NCBI GenBank assembly: GCA_016293845.1
Contig: JAEDDH010000008.1
Span: forward strand, 1 to 64,000
DNA: 64,000 bases
Source of the DNA: Bacteroidales bacterium
GTDB taxonomy: Bacteria > Bacteroidota > Bacteroidia > Bacteroidales > UBA3824
Direction: 5' to 3'
Shown here: one piece after another, positions 8,304 through 17,267 of the stretch
Position numbering within the stretch: position 1 is the stretch's first letter
Layout: every line of letters starts with the position of its first letter
Made by a program: the position numbers and the translations under genes
The notes under the pieces: model-generated
What the model was told of the DNA's origin: nothing
Database searches by the model: none
The model's input: only the letters and a program-made list of their open reading frames with translations

Positions 8304-9530
8304 ATGACCAACAAACATAAAGTTATCAACGACCCTGTATACGGGTTTATCAATATCGAAAACGAGATTGTTTTCGACATTATGGAACATCCTCTATTTC
8401 AGCGTATGAGGCGTATCAAACAACTCGGACTAAGTTGCTACGTATATCCGGGCGCAATGCACACAAGGTTTCAACATTCTGTGGGGTCTACCTTTTTGAT
8501 GCAAAACGCACTCAATGTGCTTGAATCAAAGGGTCTTCAACTCACCGATCAGGAACGGAGCGCGGCACTCACCGCCATACTTCTTCATGATGTGGGACAC
8601 GGCCCTTTTTCGCACACATTGGAACACTTCTTTTTCAATAATGTAAGTCACGAAACTATCTCAGAGGAGTTTATGAATATCATCAACCGCAACCTTGGCG
8701 GCAAAATTTCCGAGGGCATAGCGGTGTTCAACGCTTCGCATCCCAAAAAGATTCTCCACAATTTGGTTTCAAGCCAGTTGGATATGGACCGTCTCGACTA
8801 TCTCAACCGCGATAGTTTTTTCACAGGCGTAATCGAAGGCAAAATCGGTTGCGACCGCATTATCAAGATGCTCACACCTTGCGGCGACACTCCCGCCATC
8901 GAGGGCAAGGGAATATATTCTATCGAAAACTTTCTCATTGCACGACGGTTGATGTATTGGCAGGTGTATCTGCACAAAACCGTTGTAGTAGTAGAGGAGA
9001 TGCTCAAAAAAATTATGCGCCGCGCCCGCGAACTTGCACGCTCAGGCACAGATCTTTACGCTCCTCCACCATTGAAGTTTTTCCTTGAAAACGACATCAC
9101 TGCCGACCGTCTGCATGAGTTGATACACCAACGTACATCGCTCGACTATTTTGCCGACCTCGATGATAGCGACATTTTTTCATCGATCAAACAATGGCAA
9201 TATCACCCCGACAAGGTGATTTCCACGCTCTGCCAAAGAATCCTCACAAGAAACCTTTTTAAAATAGAGATTTCGGAGCAAGCACCAGAGCCTGAGCGCA
9301 TAGAATCGTTGAAATCGGGATTAAAAAACATCGTCCCCACAGAATATCTCGATTATTTTGTATTCACTGGACGGCTCTACAACAAAGCGTACAGTCTCAA
9401 CAGCGATTCGCCCATCAACATTCTCCGCAAAGACGGCTCACTAAGCAACATAGCCGAAGCATCCGACATTTCAAATGTGGCTACACTTGCACAGGCGGTT
9501 ACCAAGTATTATGTGTGCTATATGGAGTAG
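8304..9530 (+). CDS. HD superfamily phosphohydrolase (COG1078 type)
   Basis: A 408-residue protein with an intact HD site: HTRFQHS (H53-S59), LHDVGHGPFSH (H95-D96 with H99) and a downstream DMDRLDYLNRD motif. The length and motif spacing fit the COG1078 group related to dGTP triphosphohydrolases and SAMHD1. Family members hydrolyse nucleotides, but the substrate is not determined by sequence. It is cytoplasmic with no extra domain. It directly precedes the lipid A genes in many Bacteroidales, though a separate -7 box lies in the 111-bp gap before lpxD. Confidence 0.88.
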   Translation: MTNKHKVINDPVYGFINIENEIVFDIMEHPLFQRMRRIKQLGLSCYVYPGAMHTRFQHSVGSTFLMQNALNVLESKGLQLTDQERSAALTAILLHDVGHGPFSHTLEHFFFNNVSHETISEEFMNIINRNLGGKISEGIAVFNASHPKKILHNLVSSQLDMDRLDYLNRDSFFTGVIEGKIGCDRIIKMLTPCGDTPAIEGKGIYSIENFLIARRLMYWQVYLHKTVVVVEEMLKKIMRRARELARSGTDLYAPPPLKFFLENDITADRLHELIHQRTSLDYFADLDDSDIFSSIKQWQYHPDKVISTLCQRILTRNLFKIEISEQAPEPERIESLKSGLKNIVPTEYLDYFVFTGRLYNKAYSLNSDSPINILRKDGSLSNIAEASDISNVATLAQAVTKYYVCYME

Positions 9531-9616
9531 GGGTTATGAGCATTATTCTGGTGGAGGATTTACAACTATTTTTCTTTTTCCACAAAAAAACTTGACGTAA
9601 AATAAAATACTTTTAT

Positions 9617-9624
9617 TAATTTTG
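9617..9624 (+). promoter_or_regulatory. -7 box for the lpxD-lpxC/fabZ-lpxA operon
   Basis: TAATTTTG matches TAnnTTTG and lies 17 nt before the lpxD ATG at 9642. CTTG at 9591-9594 is a possible weak -33 element. Confidence 0.6.
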
Positions 9625-9641
9625 CCAAAAATCGCAGACTT

Positions 9642-10685
9642 ATGGAATTTACAGCAAAAATGATTGCCGACTACCTTCACGGCGAAGTAGAAGGCGACGA
9701 AAACGCCTCGGTGAGCGCGTTGGCTAAGATTGAGGAGGCCAAGAGCGGAGAGCTCTCCTTCTTGTCTAACCCTAAATATACACCTTATATATATACAACT
9801 CAGGCGTCGATTGTTTTGGTCAACAAAGATTTCAAACCCGAACAGCCTGTAAAAGCCACACTCGTGCGTGTAGAAAACTCTTACGACTGCCTTGCGCAAT
9901 TGCTTACGCTCTATCAGCAGAGCAAACCGCAACCTCAGGGTGTGGAGCAACCTTCGTTTGTGGCTGAAGGTGTGGACCTTCCCGAACAGGTTTACATCGG
10001 TGCATTCACCTACATTGGCAAAGGTGTTAAGATAGGCAAAAACTTCAAGGCATATCCCCAAGTGTACGTGGGCAAGAATGTTAAAATTGGCGACAACGTT
10101 ACCCTCTATCCGGGCGTTAAGATATATTCCGACTGCGTTTTGGGCAACAACATTACCCTCCATTCGGGCGTGGTTGTGGGCGGCGACGGCTTTGGTTTCG
10201 CTCCCGAAAAAGACGGCACTTACACCAAGATACCTCAAATTGGCAACGTCATCATAGAAGACAATGTGGAAGTAGGTGCTAACACCACCATCGACCGTGC
10301 CACAATGGGCAGCACCGTTATCCACAAGGGCGCTAAGTTAGACAACCTTATCCAAGTGGCTCACAACTGCCACGTAGGCAGCAACACCGTTATGGCAGCA
10401 CAATGCGGCATTGCAGGCAGCACCAAGATAGGCGCAAACTGTATGATAGGCGGTCAGGTAGGATTTGCTGGACACATCACCGTAGCCGATGGTGCAAAGA
10501 TTGGCGCTCAATCGGGTATCGACGCGGCTATCACCGACACATCCACATACTACCTCGGCACACCGGCTATTCCGTTAAAGAGTTTCTACAAGAGCCATAT
10601 TATCTTCAAGAAACTTCCCGACCTCGACCGTCAGGTTTATGAATTACAAAAACAAATTAAAGAACTCCAAGAAAAACTAAAATAA
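9642..10685 (+). CDS. lpxD: UDP-3-O-acylglucosamine N-acyltransferase LpxD
   Basis: A 347-residue acyltransferase that adds the second 3-hydroxyacyl chain to UDP-3-O-acylglucosamine, the third step of lipid A synthesis. An N-terminal uridine-binding domain (about 1-105) is followed by a left-handed beta helix of hexapeptide repeats (about 106-315) and a C-terminal helix. The probable catalytic His is H241 in IQVAHNCHVG. The length is normal for the family. It is followed 1 nt later by lpxC/fabZ and then lpxA, a standard Bacteroidota lipid A cluster. Confidence 0.96.
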   Translation: MEFTAKMIADYLHGEVEGDENASVSALAKIEEAKSGELSFLSNPKYTPYIYTTQASIVLVNKDFKPEQPVKATLVRVENSYDCLAQLLTLYQQSKPQPQGVEQPSFVAEGVDLPEQVYIGAFTYIGKGVKIGKNFKAYPQVYVGKNVKIGDNVTLYPGVKIYSDCVLGNNITLHSGVVVGGDGFGFAPEKDGTYTKIPQIGNVIIEDNVEVGANTTIDRATMGSTVIHKGAKLDNLIQVAHNCHVGSNTVMAAQCGIAGSTKIGANCMIGGQVGFAGHITVADGAKIGAQSGIDAAITDTSTYYLGTPAIPLKSFYKSHIIFKKLPDLDRQVYELQKQIKELQEKLK

Positions 10686-10686
10686 G

Positions 10687-12084
10687 ATGGCAGAAAAACA
10701 GAAAACCATAAAGCAGGCTGGCGCTACTCTCAAAGGCAAAGGCTTGCACACAGGCGTAGCTGTAGAGATGACATTCAAGCCCGCTCCCGAAAACTACGGC
10801 TACCGTTTCAAACGTATCGACCTTGAAAACCAACCCGAAATTCGTGCGATAGTAGACAACGTTACCGACACCACCCGCAGCACCACCGTTGAAGAAAACG
10901 GCGCAAAGGTTGGCACCATCGAGCACGTAATGTCAGCACTTTATGCTCTCGGCATCGACAATATTCTTATCGAAATCAATGCTCCCGAAACTCCGATTCT
11001 CGACGGTTGCTCGGCTACATTTGTTAAAAACCTCTTGGAAGCAGGCATTGTTGAGCAAGAAGCCGAAAAAGTTTACTACGTTGTAAAAAACAATATCAAC
11101 TACAGCGACGAGGAGAAAGGTATCGAACTTATGACCTTCCCCGACGACAATATCTCGTTTAACGTGATGGTGGATTACAATTCGCCCGTGCTTGGCAACC
11201 AGTACGCCACCCTCAACTCGTTTAAAACATACGCCGAAGAGATTGCTCCCTGCAAAACTTTCTGTTTCTTGCGCGAGGTAGAATATCTTATCAACAACAA
11301 CCTTATCAAAGGCGGCACTCTCAACAACGCCCTTGTGATAATGGATCAGGAGAAGACACAGGAAGAACTCGACGCACTGAGCGACAAACTCGGCCGTCCG
11401 CGTGTAAACGCCAAGGGCCGCGGCATTCTCAACGAAGAGGAACTTATTTTTGCCAACGAACCCGCACGTCACAAACTTCTCGACCTTGTTGGCGACCTTG
11501 CTCTTATCGGTATGCCTATCAAAGGTAAAATTCTTGCAACCCGTCCTGGACACGCTTCCAACGTTCAGTTTGCAAAACTTATCCGTCAAGAAATCAAGAA
11601 ATCAAAACAAAAGGGTCAAAAGGTAGAATTTGACATCACCAAACCCGCCATCATCGATATCAACCGCATCAAGGAGATTATGCCTCACCGCTATCCTTTC
11701 TTGTTGGTAGATAAGATTATAGAGATGACCAAAACCGAAATTGTGGGTATCAAGAATATTACATTCAACGAGCCTTTCTTTCAAGGACACTTTCCTGGCG
11801 AACCTGTAATGCCGGGCGTACTTCAGATTGAGGCAATGGCTCAGACCGGTGGTATCCTTGTGCTTAGCAACGTTGACGAACCCGAACATTACTCAACCTA
11901 TTTCGTTAAAATCGATAAAGTTAAGTTCAAAGGCAAAGTCATACCCGGCGACGTACTCGTATTCAAACTCGAACTCACCGAGCCAATCCGCCGCGGCATT
12001 GTAACAATGCGCGGACAAGCATTTGTAAACGGCTCAATTGTAAGCGAGGGCGAACTTACCGCAATGATAACAAAAAACCGTTAA
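10687..12084 (+). CDS. lpxC/fabZ: bifunctional UDP-3-O-acyl-N-acetylglucosamine deacetylase / 3-hydroxyacyl-ACP dehydratase
   Basis: A 465-residue fusion. The N-terminal LpxC half (about 1-305) carries zinc ligands H80 (TIEH), H262 and D266 (HKLLD) and the ILDGCS segment; it deacetylates the UDP-sugar in the committed step of lipid A synthesis. The C-terminal FabZ half (about 315-465) has PHRYPFLLVD (H334) and GHFPGEPVMPG with catalytic E382, and makes trans-2-enoyl-ACP for fatty acids. Both enzymes draw on 3-hydroxyacyl-ACP, so the fusion couples competing pathways. The fusion is characteristic of Bacteroidota. Confidence 0.97.
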   Translation: MAEKQKTIKQAGATLKGKGLHTGVAVEMTFKPAPENYGYRFKRIDLENQPEIRAIVDNVTDTTRSTTVEENGAKVGTIEHVMSALYALGIDNILIEINAPETPILDGCSATFVKNLLEAGIVEQEAEKVYYVVKNNINYSDEEKGIELMTFPDDNISFNVMVDYNSPVLGNQYATLNSFKTYAEEIAPCKTFCFLREVEYLINNNLIKGGTLNNALVIMDQEKTQEELDALSDKLGRPRVNAKGRGILNEEELIFANEPARHKLLDLVGDLALIGMPIKGKILATRPGHASNVQFAKLIRQEIKKSKQKGQKVEFDITKPAIIDINRIKEIMPHRYPFLLVDKIIEMTKTEIVGIKNITFNEPFFQGHFPGEPVMPGVLQIEAMAQTGGILVLSNVDEPEHYSTYFVKIDKVKFKGKVIPGDVLVFKLELTEPIRRGIVTMRGQAFVNGSIVSEGELTAMITKNR

Positions 12085-12097
12085 CATACTGATTAAT

Positions 12098-12874
12098 ATG
12101 ATACATAAATTTAGCGAAGTACACCCCAACGCAAAAATTGGCAAAGACGTTACCATAGGTCCGTTTTGCGTTGTGGACGATGACGTAGAGATAGGCGACG
12201 GTTGCACGCTTATTTCCAACGTTCATATTATGTCGGGTTCACGTATAGGCAAAAACAATAGGTTTTTCCCGGGCGCGTGCATTGGCGCTATTCCCCAAGA
12301 CCTTAAATTCGTGGGCGAATACACCACTCTCGAACTTGGCGACAACAACACTATTCGCGAGTGCGTTACTCTCAACCGCGGCACAGCCTCAAAGGGCAAA
12401 ACCGTGATTGGCAGCAACAACCTTATTATGGCTTACTGTCACGTGGGACACGACTGCGTGCTCGGCAACCACATCGTTATCAGCAACGCAACTCAGATAG
12501 CAGGCGAGGTAACAGTAGACGATTGGGCTGTAATTGGTGGAGGAACAGCAGTTTTGCAGTTCTCAAACATCGGTATGCACTCTATGACCAGCGGTATGTC
12601 GGGCGTACAGAAAGACGTTCCCCCGTTTGTAAAATGCGGACGTTCTCCGCTGCAATACGCTGGTATCAATATCGTGGGACTTACCCGTAGAGGTTTTTCG
12701 CAAGATACCATCAACCTCATCCACGATTGCTATCGTATAATTTTCCAATCGGGTTTGAATATGACCCACGCCCTCGAAAAACTCGAAAGCGATATTCCTC
12801 AATGTCCCGAACGCGACGAGATTATCAAGTTTATCAATAAATCAAAACACGGAATTATTAAGGGAATGAAATAA
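12098..12874 (+). CDS. lpxA: UDP-N-acetylglucosamine acyltransferase LpxA
   Basis: A 258-residue cytoplasmic trimeric acyltransferase for the first step of lipid A synthesis. A left-handed beta helix with hexapeptide repeats spans about 1-190 and contains the active-site region YCHVGHDCVLG (H115, H118) and the GGGTAVLQFSNIG turn. The C-terminal helical domain (about 195-258, LTRRGFSQDTINLIHDCYRIIF) is typical. It lies 13 nt after lpxC/fabZ and ends the operon. Confidence 0.96.
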   Translation: MIHKFSEVHPNAKIGKDVTIGPFCVVDDDVEIGDGCTLISNVHIMSGSRIGKNNRFFPGACIGAIPQDLKFVGEYTTLELGDNNTIRECVTLNRGTASKGKTVIGSNNLIMAYCHVGHDCVLGNHIVISNATQIAGEVTVDDWAVIGGGTAVLQFSNIGMHSMTSGMSGVQKDVPPFVKCGRSPLQYAGINIVGLTRRGFSQDTINLIHDCYRIIFQSGLNMTHALEKLESDIPQCPERDEIIKFINKSKHGIIKGMK

Positions 12875-12903
12875 AAAAAGGAGGCTTGAGCCTCCTTTTT
12901 TTT
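12874..12903. terminator. bidirectional terminator between lpxA and mscS
   Basis: A perfect AAAAAGGAGGC/GCCTCCTTTTT stem with a TTGA loop and A/T runs on both sides, placed between the convergent gene ends. Confidence 0.9.
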
Positions 12904-13726
12904 ATTTATTCTTGATAAACACATCCATCTGTGGGAATGGGATATTAACACCGGCTTTGTCTAACGCTTTTTTGCCTTGCTCCATATTGTAGAAATAGAT
13001 ATCCCAATAGTCGGGGGGATTGCAGTAGGTGCTTTGACGGATGTTGACACTACTGTCGCCGAGCGAAAATACCACACATACAGGCTCTGGGTCGGATAAT
13101 GCGCCTTTGGCTGATTTGGCAACATCGAGAAGCACTTGTTTGGCGGTGTCGATGTCGGCGTTGTAATCTATGCTAAAAACAATGTCCACACGGTTGATAC
13201 CGTTGACAGTATGGTTTACGATATTACCATTGCTTAGTGCGGTGTTAGGGATGATGATAATGCGTCCCTGAGCAGTTTTAAGTTTTGTAGTAAATATCTG
13301 AATATCGTCAACAGTGCCGGTATATCCTTGAGCCTCAATCAAATCACCAACTTTGTAAGGTTTAAACAAGAGTATTAGCACGCCGCCAGCGAAGTTTGAC
13401 AACGAACCTTGCAACGCCATACCAATTGCCAATCCTGCCGCACCGAGCATTGCCACAAACGATGTGGTTTCTACGCCCACCATCTGCAATACAGATATTA
13501 TCAGCAGAATTTTTAAGGCTACATTAATTATTGAGTGAAGAAACGAACGCAGCGACACGTCCACATTGCGTTTTTCCATCAATTTGGCAATCAGGTTGGT
13601 GAGTTTTTTTATTATCCAGAAACCGCCAAAAAGAAATACAATAGCCAAAAGCAGTTTCGGTCCGTAAGAAACTACGAGTTTAACAGCCTCGTCCCAAATC
13701 TTTTCTGCAGATATTACCAATAGCAT
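12902..13726 (-). CDS. small-conductance mechanosensitive channel (MscS family)
   Basis: A 274-residue inner-membrane protein. Three membrane segments (about 20-38, 60-80, 85-110) lead into the pore-lining TM3, rich in Gly and Ala (FVAMLGAAGLAIGMALQGSLSNFAGG). The cytoplasmic beta domain has KPYKVGDLIEAQGYTGTVDDIQIFTT, as in MscS. It releases solutes on hypo-osmotic shock. It is the last gene of a three-gene operon with the SpoIIE-type phosphatase and mazG, six nt after the mazG stop. Confidence 0.92.
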   Translation of the reverse strand: MLLVISAEKIWDEAVKLVVSYGPKLLLAIVFLFGGFWIIKKLTNLIAKLMEKRNVDVSLRSFLHSIINVALKILLIISVLQMVGVETTSFVAMLGAAGLAIGMALQGSLSNFAGGVLILLFKPYKVGDLIEAQGYTGTVDDIQIFTTKLKTAQGRIIIIPNTALSNGNIVNHTVNGINRVDIVFSIDYNADIDTAKQVLLDVAKSAKGALSDPEPVCVVFSLGDSSVNIRQSTYCNPPDYWDIYFYNMEQGKKALDKAGVNIPFPQMDVFIKNK

Positions 13727-13730
13727 ATAT

Positions 13731-13749
13731 AATTATGAATTATGAATTG
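13731..13749. repeat. AATTATGAATT-type repeat at the mazG 3' end
   Basis: The tandem heptad (TTATGAA)n covers the mazG stop and supplies its last four codons, I-H-N-S. A similar element sits at the phoH 3' end (30478-30523). Confidence 0.6.
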
Positions 13750-14518
13750 TCTTCGCCTCTTGCCACAGAGCTTCCATCTCTTCTAAGGTCATCTGTTTTA
13801 AGGTTTTGCCTTGTTCTTTTGCCTTTTGTTCCAAGTAGTTGAACCGGAAAATAAATTTTTGGTTGGTGCGTTCGAGGGCTGTGTCGGCATTAACGTCAAA
13901 CAAACGTCCGGCGTTGATCATAGCAAAAAGTACATCGCCAAATTCTGCCTCGGCTTTTTCTTGCGACATATTGTCTACTTCGGCTTCAAATTCAGCAATT
14001 TCTTCTTTTACCTTAGCCCACACATCGTGACGGTCGTTCCAATCAAAACCCGACGAAGCAGCCTTATCAGATACTCTGTAAGCTTTTATAATAGATGGCA
14101 ATGCCGATGGAATACCTCCGAGAATGGTTTTGTTGCCGCCTTTTTCTTTTAGTTTAACAGCCTCCCACATTTTAGACACCTCTTCGGGTGTGGTGGCTTT
14201 GTAGTCGCCAAAGATATGCGGGTGACGGAATACGAGCTTGTCGTTGAGTGCGTCAAAAACATCTTTGAGATTAAACTGCCCCTTTTCTTCTGCCATTAGC
14301 GCATATAATATAATGTGTAGCAGCACATCGCCAAGTTCTTTTTTGATGTCTGGAGTGCTGTTTTTGATAATGGCGTCGCTAAGTTCGTACACCTCTTCGA
14401 TAGATAGAGGGCGGATAGATTCGGGAGTTTGAGCCGCATCCCAAGGACATTCGCGGCGAATCTTGCGGATATTGTTGAGCATCTGCTCAAACGATTGTTG
14501 TAGCTGGGTATTTTCCAT
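13733..14518 (-). CDS. mazG: nucleoside triphosphate pyrophosphohydrolase MazG
   Basis: A 261-residue enzyme that hydrolyses NTPs and dNTPs to monophosphates, limiting mutagenic or alarmone-related nucleotides. It has the two tandem MazG domains of the long form: the first with RRECPWDAAQT and an SIEEVYELSDAI metal motif, the second in the C-terminal half with KEEIAEFEAE and EAEFGDVLFAMIN. I chose ATG 14518 by homology; the upstream extension overlaps the phosphatase gene. The stop lies in an AT repeat, giving an I-H-N-S tail. It starts 4 nt after the phosphatase gene. Confidence 0.94.
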   Translation of the reverse strand: MENTQLQQSFEQMLNNIRKIRRECPWDAAQTPESIRPLSIEEVYELSDAIIKNSTPDIKKELGDVLLHIILYALMAEEKGQFNLKDVFDALNDKLVFRHPHIFGDYKATTPEEVSKMWEAVKLKEKGGNKTILGGIPSALPSIIKAYRVSDKAASSGFDWNDRHDVWAKVKEEIAEFEAEVDNMSQEKAEAEFGDVLFAMINAGRLFDVNADTALERTNQKFIFRFNYLEQKAKEQGKTLKQMTLEEMEALWQEAKTIHNS

Positions 14519-14522
14519 AATG

Positions 14523-16520
14523 TTACATTTGTAGTGCCACAACGCAGATGTCGTCGCGCTGAGGCTGATCTTGCTGCCATTGAGCCAACTTGTTTTCGAT
14601 AATCTCTTTTTGCTCAGAAATAGGACTATTGGCGCTTTGATTGATAATTTCGGTAAAACGTTGGCTACCAAAGCATTTCCGGTCGGGGTTGTTTTGATAT
14701 ATAAAACCATCAGAGCTTAGGTAAATTCTGTCGCCTTGTGCCAAGCTGAGTTCTCTATCTTCAAAATTTAGCGACGATTCTATGCCGCCGATAGATTTTC
14801 TTGTTCCTTTTACCAAGGTGGTGGTTTGTGTATCGTTTTGGTAATATGCAAAATACGATTTAGCACCTGCGATAGTGAGGTCGGCGGTGGTGTCGTGGCG
14901 TTTAATCTTAACAATAGTGATGTCGAGACCGTTGCAGTTGTCGGTTTCGCGTTGTTTGAGCATTTCTACCACCTTGTCTTGCATTTCGGTGAGTATCTGT
15001 GCGGGCGACACCTCTGATTTGTTGGCTGTAATTTCGTCGAGAATGCGAATCATCAGCACGCTCATCATAGCGGCGGGCACACCGTGACCAGTGCAGTCGC
15101 CCACTGCCACAAGGCTCATATCGTTGCGGTGGGTAAACCAATAAAAATCGCCCGAAACTATATCTTTTGGCTTGTAAATCACAAACGAACTAAACTGTGC
15201 TGCAATGCTCTGCGGCATAGGCAATAACAGTTGTTGTATAAGGTTTGCCGAGCGTATGCTGCCAGTGATACGGTTGTTGTTTTCTAAGAGTTTGAGCTCA
15301 GATTTTTTTATGTCGGTGATGTCGTTTTCGATTATTACGTATTGATTGATACGGTCGTTTTCTACCACAGGCGAAATGGTGCTGAGAATCCATTTTGGCT
15401 GTTTGTTGCCAACGATTTTAAACTGGCAGATTTGTGTCTTTTTAAGTTCGCGACAGTTTTCGAGAGCGTCTTTGCGACTCTTGTCGGTAGAATAAAAGAG
15501 GTTTTCGCCGTTTTCGAGAATATATTGGCGGAGGTTCTTGTTGTATAATTTTTCAAAACCTTTGTTTACCCAAGTGATTTTGCCCGAATGATCTGCCACA
15601 AGAAAAGCGTTGGAAGTTTGAGCGGCAATCAGCGACAGCGAAGCCAAACCAGTTTGTGCAGCTGCCAATTCGTTTTGTCGGCTTTCGATGCCTTGGTTTT
15701 GGATATTAAGCTGAGTGTTGGTTTTTGAGAGTTTAATCCATTTGGTAGCTGCCATTGCTGCAAACGAGAGTATTATTATGCTTCCGATAGAGAGCAGCAA
15801 AATGGTATTGTTTTGTTTTTCGTTTTCGTTGCGAAATGCGTTGATAAGGTCGCTACCCGATATAAACACCTCTCTTTTGATATATTTTGAGTGGAGTTGA
15901 ATAGGCAGAATGCTGCAAGTGCGGTCGAGCGAAAGACAATTGATAGTGTCGTAGGTATCGTTGTAATAGTTGAGATATTCAAGAGCTTTAACGGTATTGA
16001 AACTGTGTTCGTAGCATTTTGCCACCATACGCGAAGCCTCGCATTTGAGCACATTGTTGATATCAGAGTCTGGAGCCTCGAGCACGAGCGTGAGTATTTT
16101 GTGAGCAAGGTCGTATTTTTGCTGCATAAAATAACCTCTACCTTTTAGGAAATTGAGGAAAGGCTGACGTTCGGTGTAATGGTTGCACGAAATGGCGTTG
16201 TTGATATACTGCATTGCATCGGCAAGGTAGCCACGGTCGCTAAGGCACACGGCGGCAATGAGGTTGGTGTAATAAGCGGTTTCTTCATCGCCCTTGCGGA
16301 TACATTCTGCAGAAAGCTGGCTGAGTATCTCTTTGAGATATGGCGAGCGCATAGCCATAAATCTGTTGGCCATTGCCCTAATGCTGTCGGCAGAAAAACT
16401 GCTCAAGGATGTCATCTCCTTGATTTGTGTGTAGTAATGTGCTGCCTCGTCGATTTGGTGGGCACGGAGGCACAGAGTGGAAAGCAGCAATACTGTAACT
16501 AATAAAGCTCTTTTTAACAT
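14523..16520 (-). CDS. PP2C-type (SpoIIE) serine phosphatase with periplasmic TPR region and PAS domain
   Basis: A 665-residue signalling protein. A signal peptide or anchor (1-20) is followed by an exported helical TPR-like region (about 22-235), a membrane segment (238-258), a coiled linker, a PAS domain (about 296-405, with WVNKGFEKLYN) and a SpoIIE/PP2C phosphatase (about 415-665) with metal motifs SGDFYW (456-461) and GDCTGHG (474-480). It probably dephosphorylates an anti-anti-sigma or similar regulator in response to an envelope or small-molecule cue, but no partner kinase or STAS gene is in the window. ATG 16520 gives a clean signal sequence. First gene of the operon with mazG and mscS. 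Confidence 0.88.
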   Translation of the reverse strand: MLKRALLVTVLLLSTLCLRAHQIDEAAHYYTQIKEMTSLSSFSADSIRAMANRFMAMRSPYLKEILSQLSAECIRKGDEETAYYTNLIAAVCLSDRGYLADAMQYINNAISCNHYTERQPFLNFLKGRGYFMQQKYDLAHKILTLVLEAPDSDINNVLKCEASRMVAKCYEHSFNTVKALEYLNYYNDTYDTINCLSLDRTCSILPIQLHSKYIKREVFISGSDLINAFRNENEKQNNTILLLSIGSIIILSFAAMAATKWIKLSKTNTQLNIQNQGIESRQNELAAAQTGLASLSLIAAQTSNAFLVADHSGKITWVNKGFEKLYNKNLRQYILENGENLFYSTDKSRKDALENCRELKKTQICQFKIVGNKQPKWILSTISPVVENDRINQYVIIENDITDIKKSELKLLENNNRITGSIRSANLIQQLLLPMPQSIAAQFSSFVIYKPKDIVSGDFYWFTHRNDMSLVAVGDCTGHGVPAAMMSVLMIRILDEITANKSEVSPAQILTEMQDKVVEMLKQRETDNCNGLDITIVKIKRHDTTADLTIAGAKSYFAYYQNDTQTTTLVKGTRKSIGGIESSLNFEDRELSLAQGDRIYLSSDGFIYQNNPDRKCFGSQRFTEIINQSANSPISEQKEIIENKLAQWQQDQPQRDDICVVALQM

Positions 16521-16659
16521 CAATGTTCTTTTTACTATTTCCCAAATTGTTTTCACATTCAAACACGCGGCAAAGTTGGTAATAATATTTGAAAAAAACA
16601 AGAAAAATGTAAAAATAGAAGAAAGAAGATAATTTGTTGTGCAACAATACCGAAACAAC

Positions 16660-16694
16660 AAAAAAACAGGCGTATCCGTTGAAGAATACGCCTG
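16660..16694 (-). terminator. terminator of the small minus-strand unit
   Basis: A CAGGCGTAT/ATACGCCTG stem (16667-16694) is followed on the minus strand by a T run (16666-16660). Only minus-strand transcription from beyond 16700 would use it, pointing to the small frame at 16717-16890. Confidence 0.75.
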
Positions 16695-16716
16695 CTATTT
16701 ATACGTTTAAAAAAAA

Positions 16717-16890
16717 CTAAAAGCGGCGGTTGTGTCCGTTAGATACTTTTATCCTACCCATAAACCCTGCCTGTATTCCAATAAGCGATTCAATTGCGCC
16801 ATCCGACTTTAAACCGTCGACCTCTACGCTCTGCTGTGCCCTCAAATTTTCAAAAGCAAACAAACAAAAGGCTAATAAAGCGAAGCGCAA
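16717..16890 (-). CDS. unannotated small exported protein (about 57-64 residues)
   Basis: A short frame with a Bacteroidota-type signal peptide (LLRFALLAFCLFAFENLRAQQ) followed by about 37 mature residues (SVEVDGLKSDGAIESLIG, then IQAGFMGRIKVSNGHNRRF) ending in Phe. The frame opens further upstream, where the natural start position is ATA (16909-16911) preceding KSHKY; the first usable start in frame is TTG at 16890. Either the gene begins at TTG, or an ATG has mutated and it is decaying. It sits just upstream of a dedicated terminator (16660-16694) and downstream of a perfect -7 box (17133-17140). The mature part could be a residual piece of an outer-membrane barrel gene. No family recognised. 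Confidence 0.45.
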   Translation of the reverse strand: MRFALLAFCLFAFENLRAQQSVEVDGLKSDGAIESLIGIQAGFMGRIKVSNGHNRRF

Positions 16891-17232
16891 TAAATATTTA
16901 TGAGATTTTATGTAGAATTTTTTAAAAATATTAATATAAATCCAACTATAATGAGTGAAAAAATTCTACACTCGCGGTGGAATGTAATTTATGCTTCCAC
17001 CGATGTAATGTGTAATACAACAATTACAACGTAAAGCTAATAGTATGAAATTAGTTCTTTAGTTATTCAACAATTATACAAGGTTATTCTTTTTCTATAA
17101 AAACAAATTGTTTTCATATTTCAACCATGAAGCAAAGGTAGTATTTTTTTTTAAAAGTCAAGTAAATCAGGGTATATTTACCTATTTCTAAAAATTTAAA
17201 TATGCCTTTATGATGTGTTAATATATCGGGGG
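16891..17232. other. long intergenic region upstream of the TonB receptor
   Basis: An AT-rich region with an inverted repeat GGTGGAA/TTCCACC (16976-17001), the minus-strand -7 box at 17133-17140, and a 16-codon minus-strand mini-frame (starting MKTICFYRKR) just inside the predicted transcript. I see no riboswitch; the cobalamin-box sequence expected before B12 transporters is absent. The segment TTAATATATCGGGGG (17218-17232) recurs at 39554-39568. Confidence 0.5.
17133..17140 (-). promoter_or_regulatory. -7 box for the small exported-protein unit
   Basis: The minus strand reads TACCTTTG, a perfect TAnnTTTG. A transcript from here to the terminator at 16660 would be about 465 nt, with a leader of roughly 235 nt before TTG 16890. 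No good -33 TTTG is visible. Confidence 0.45.
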
Positions 17233-17240
17233 TAATTTTG
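17233..17240 (+). promoter_or_regulatory. -7 box for the TonB-dependent receptor
   Basis: TAATTTTG lies 27 nt before ATG 17268 and is directly preceded by the 15-mer TTAATATATCGGGGG. Confidence 0.6.
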
Positions 17241-17267
17241 TGCTGATTTTTATAAATTTTTAAAGTT

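Noticed and set aside
9543..10325. 260-residue minus-strand frame opposite lpxD
   Set aside because: lpxD is certain on the other strand, and this frame has no recognisable motif or promoter.
16891..17267. cobalamin riboswitch before the TonB receptor
   Set aside because: No B12-box sequence is found, and the predicted leader from the -7 box is only about 20 nt long.
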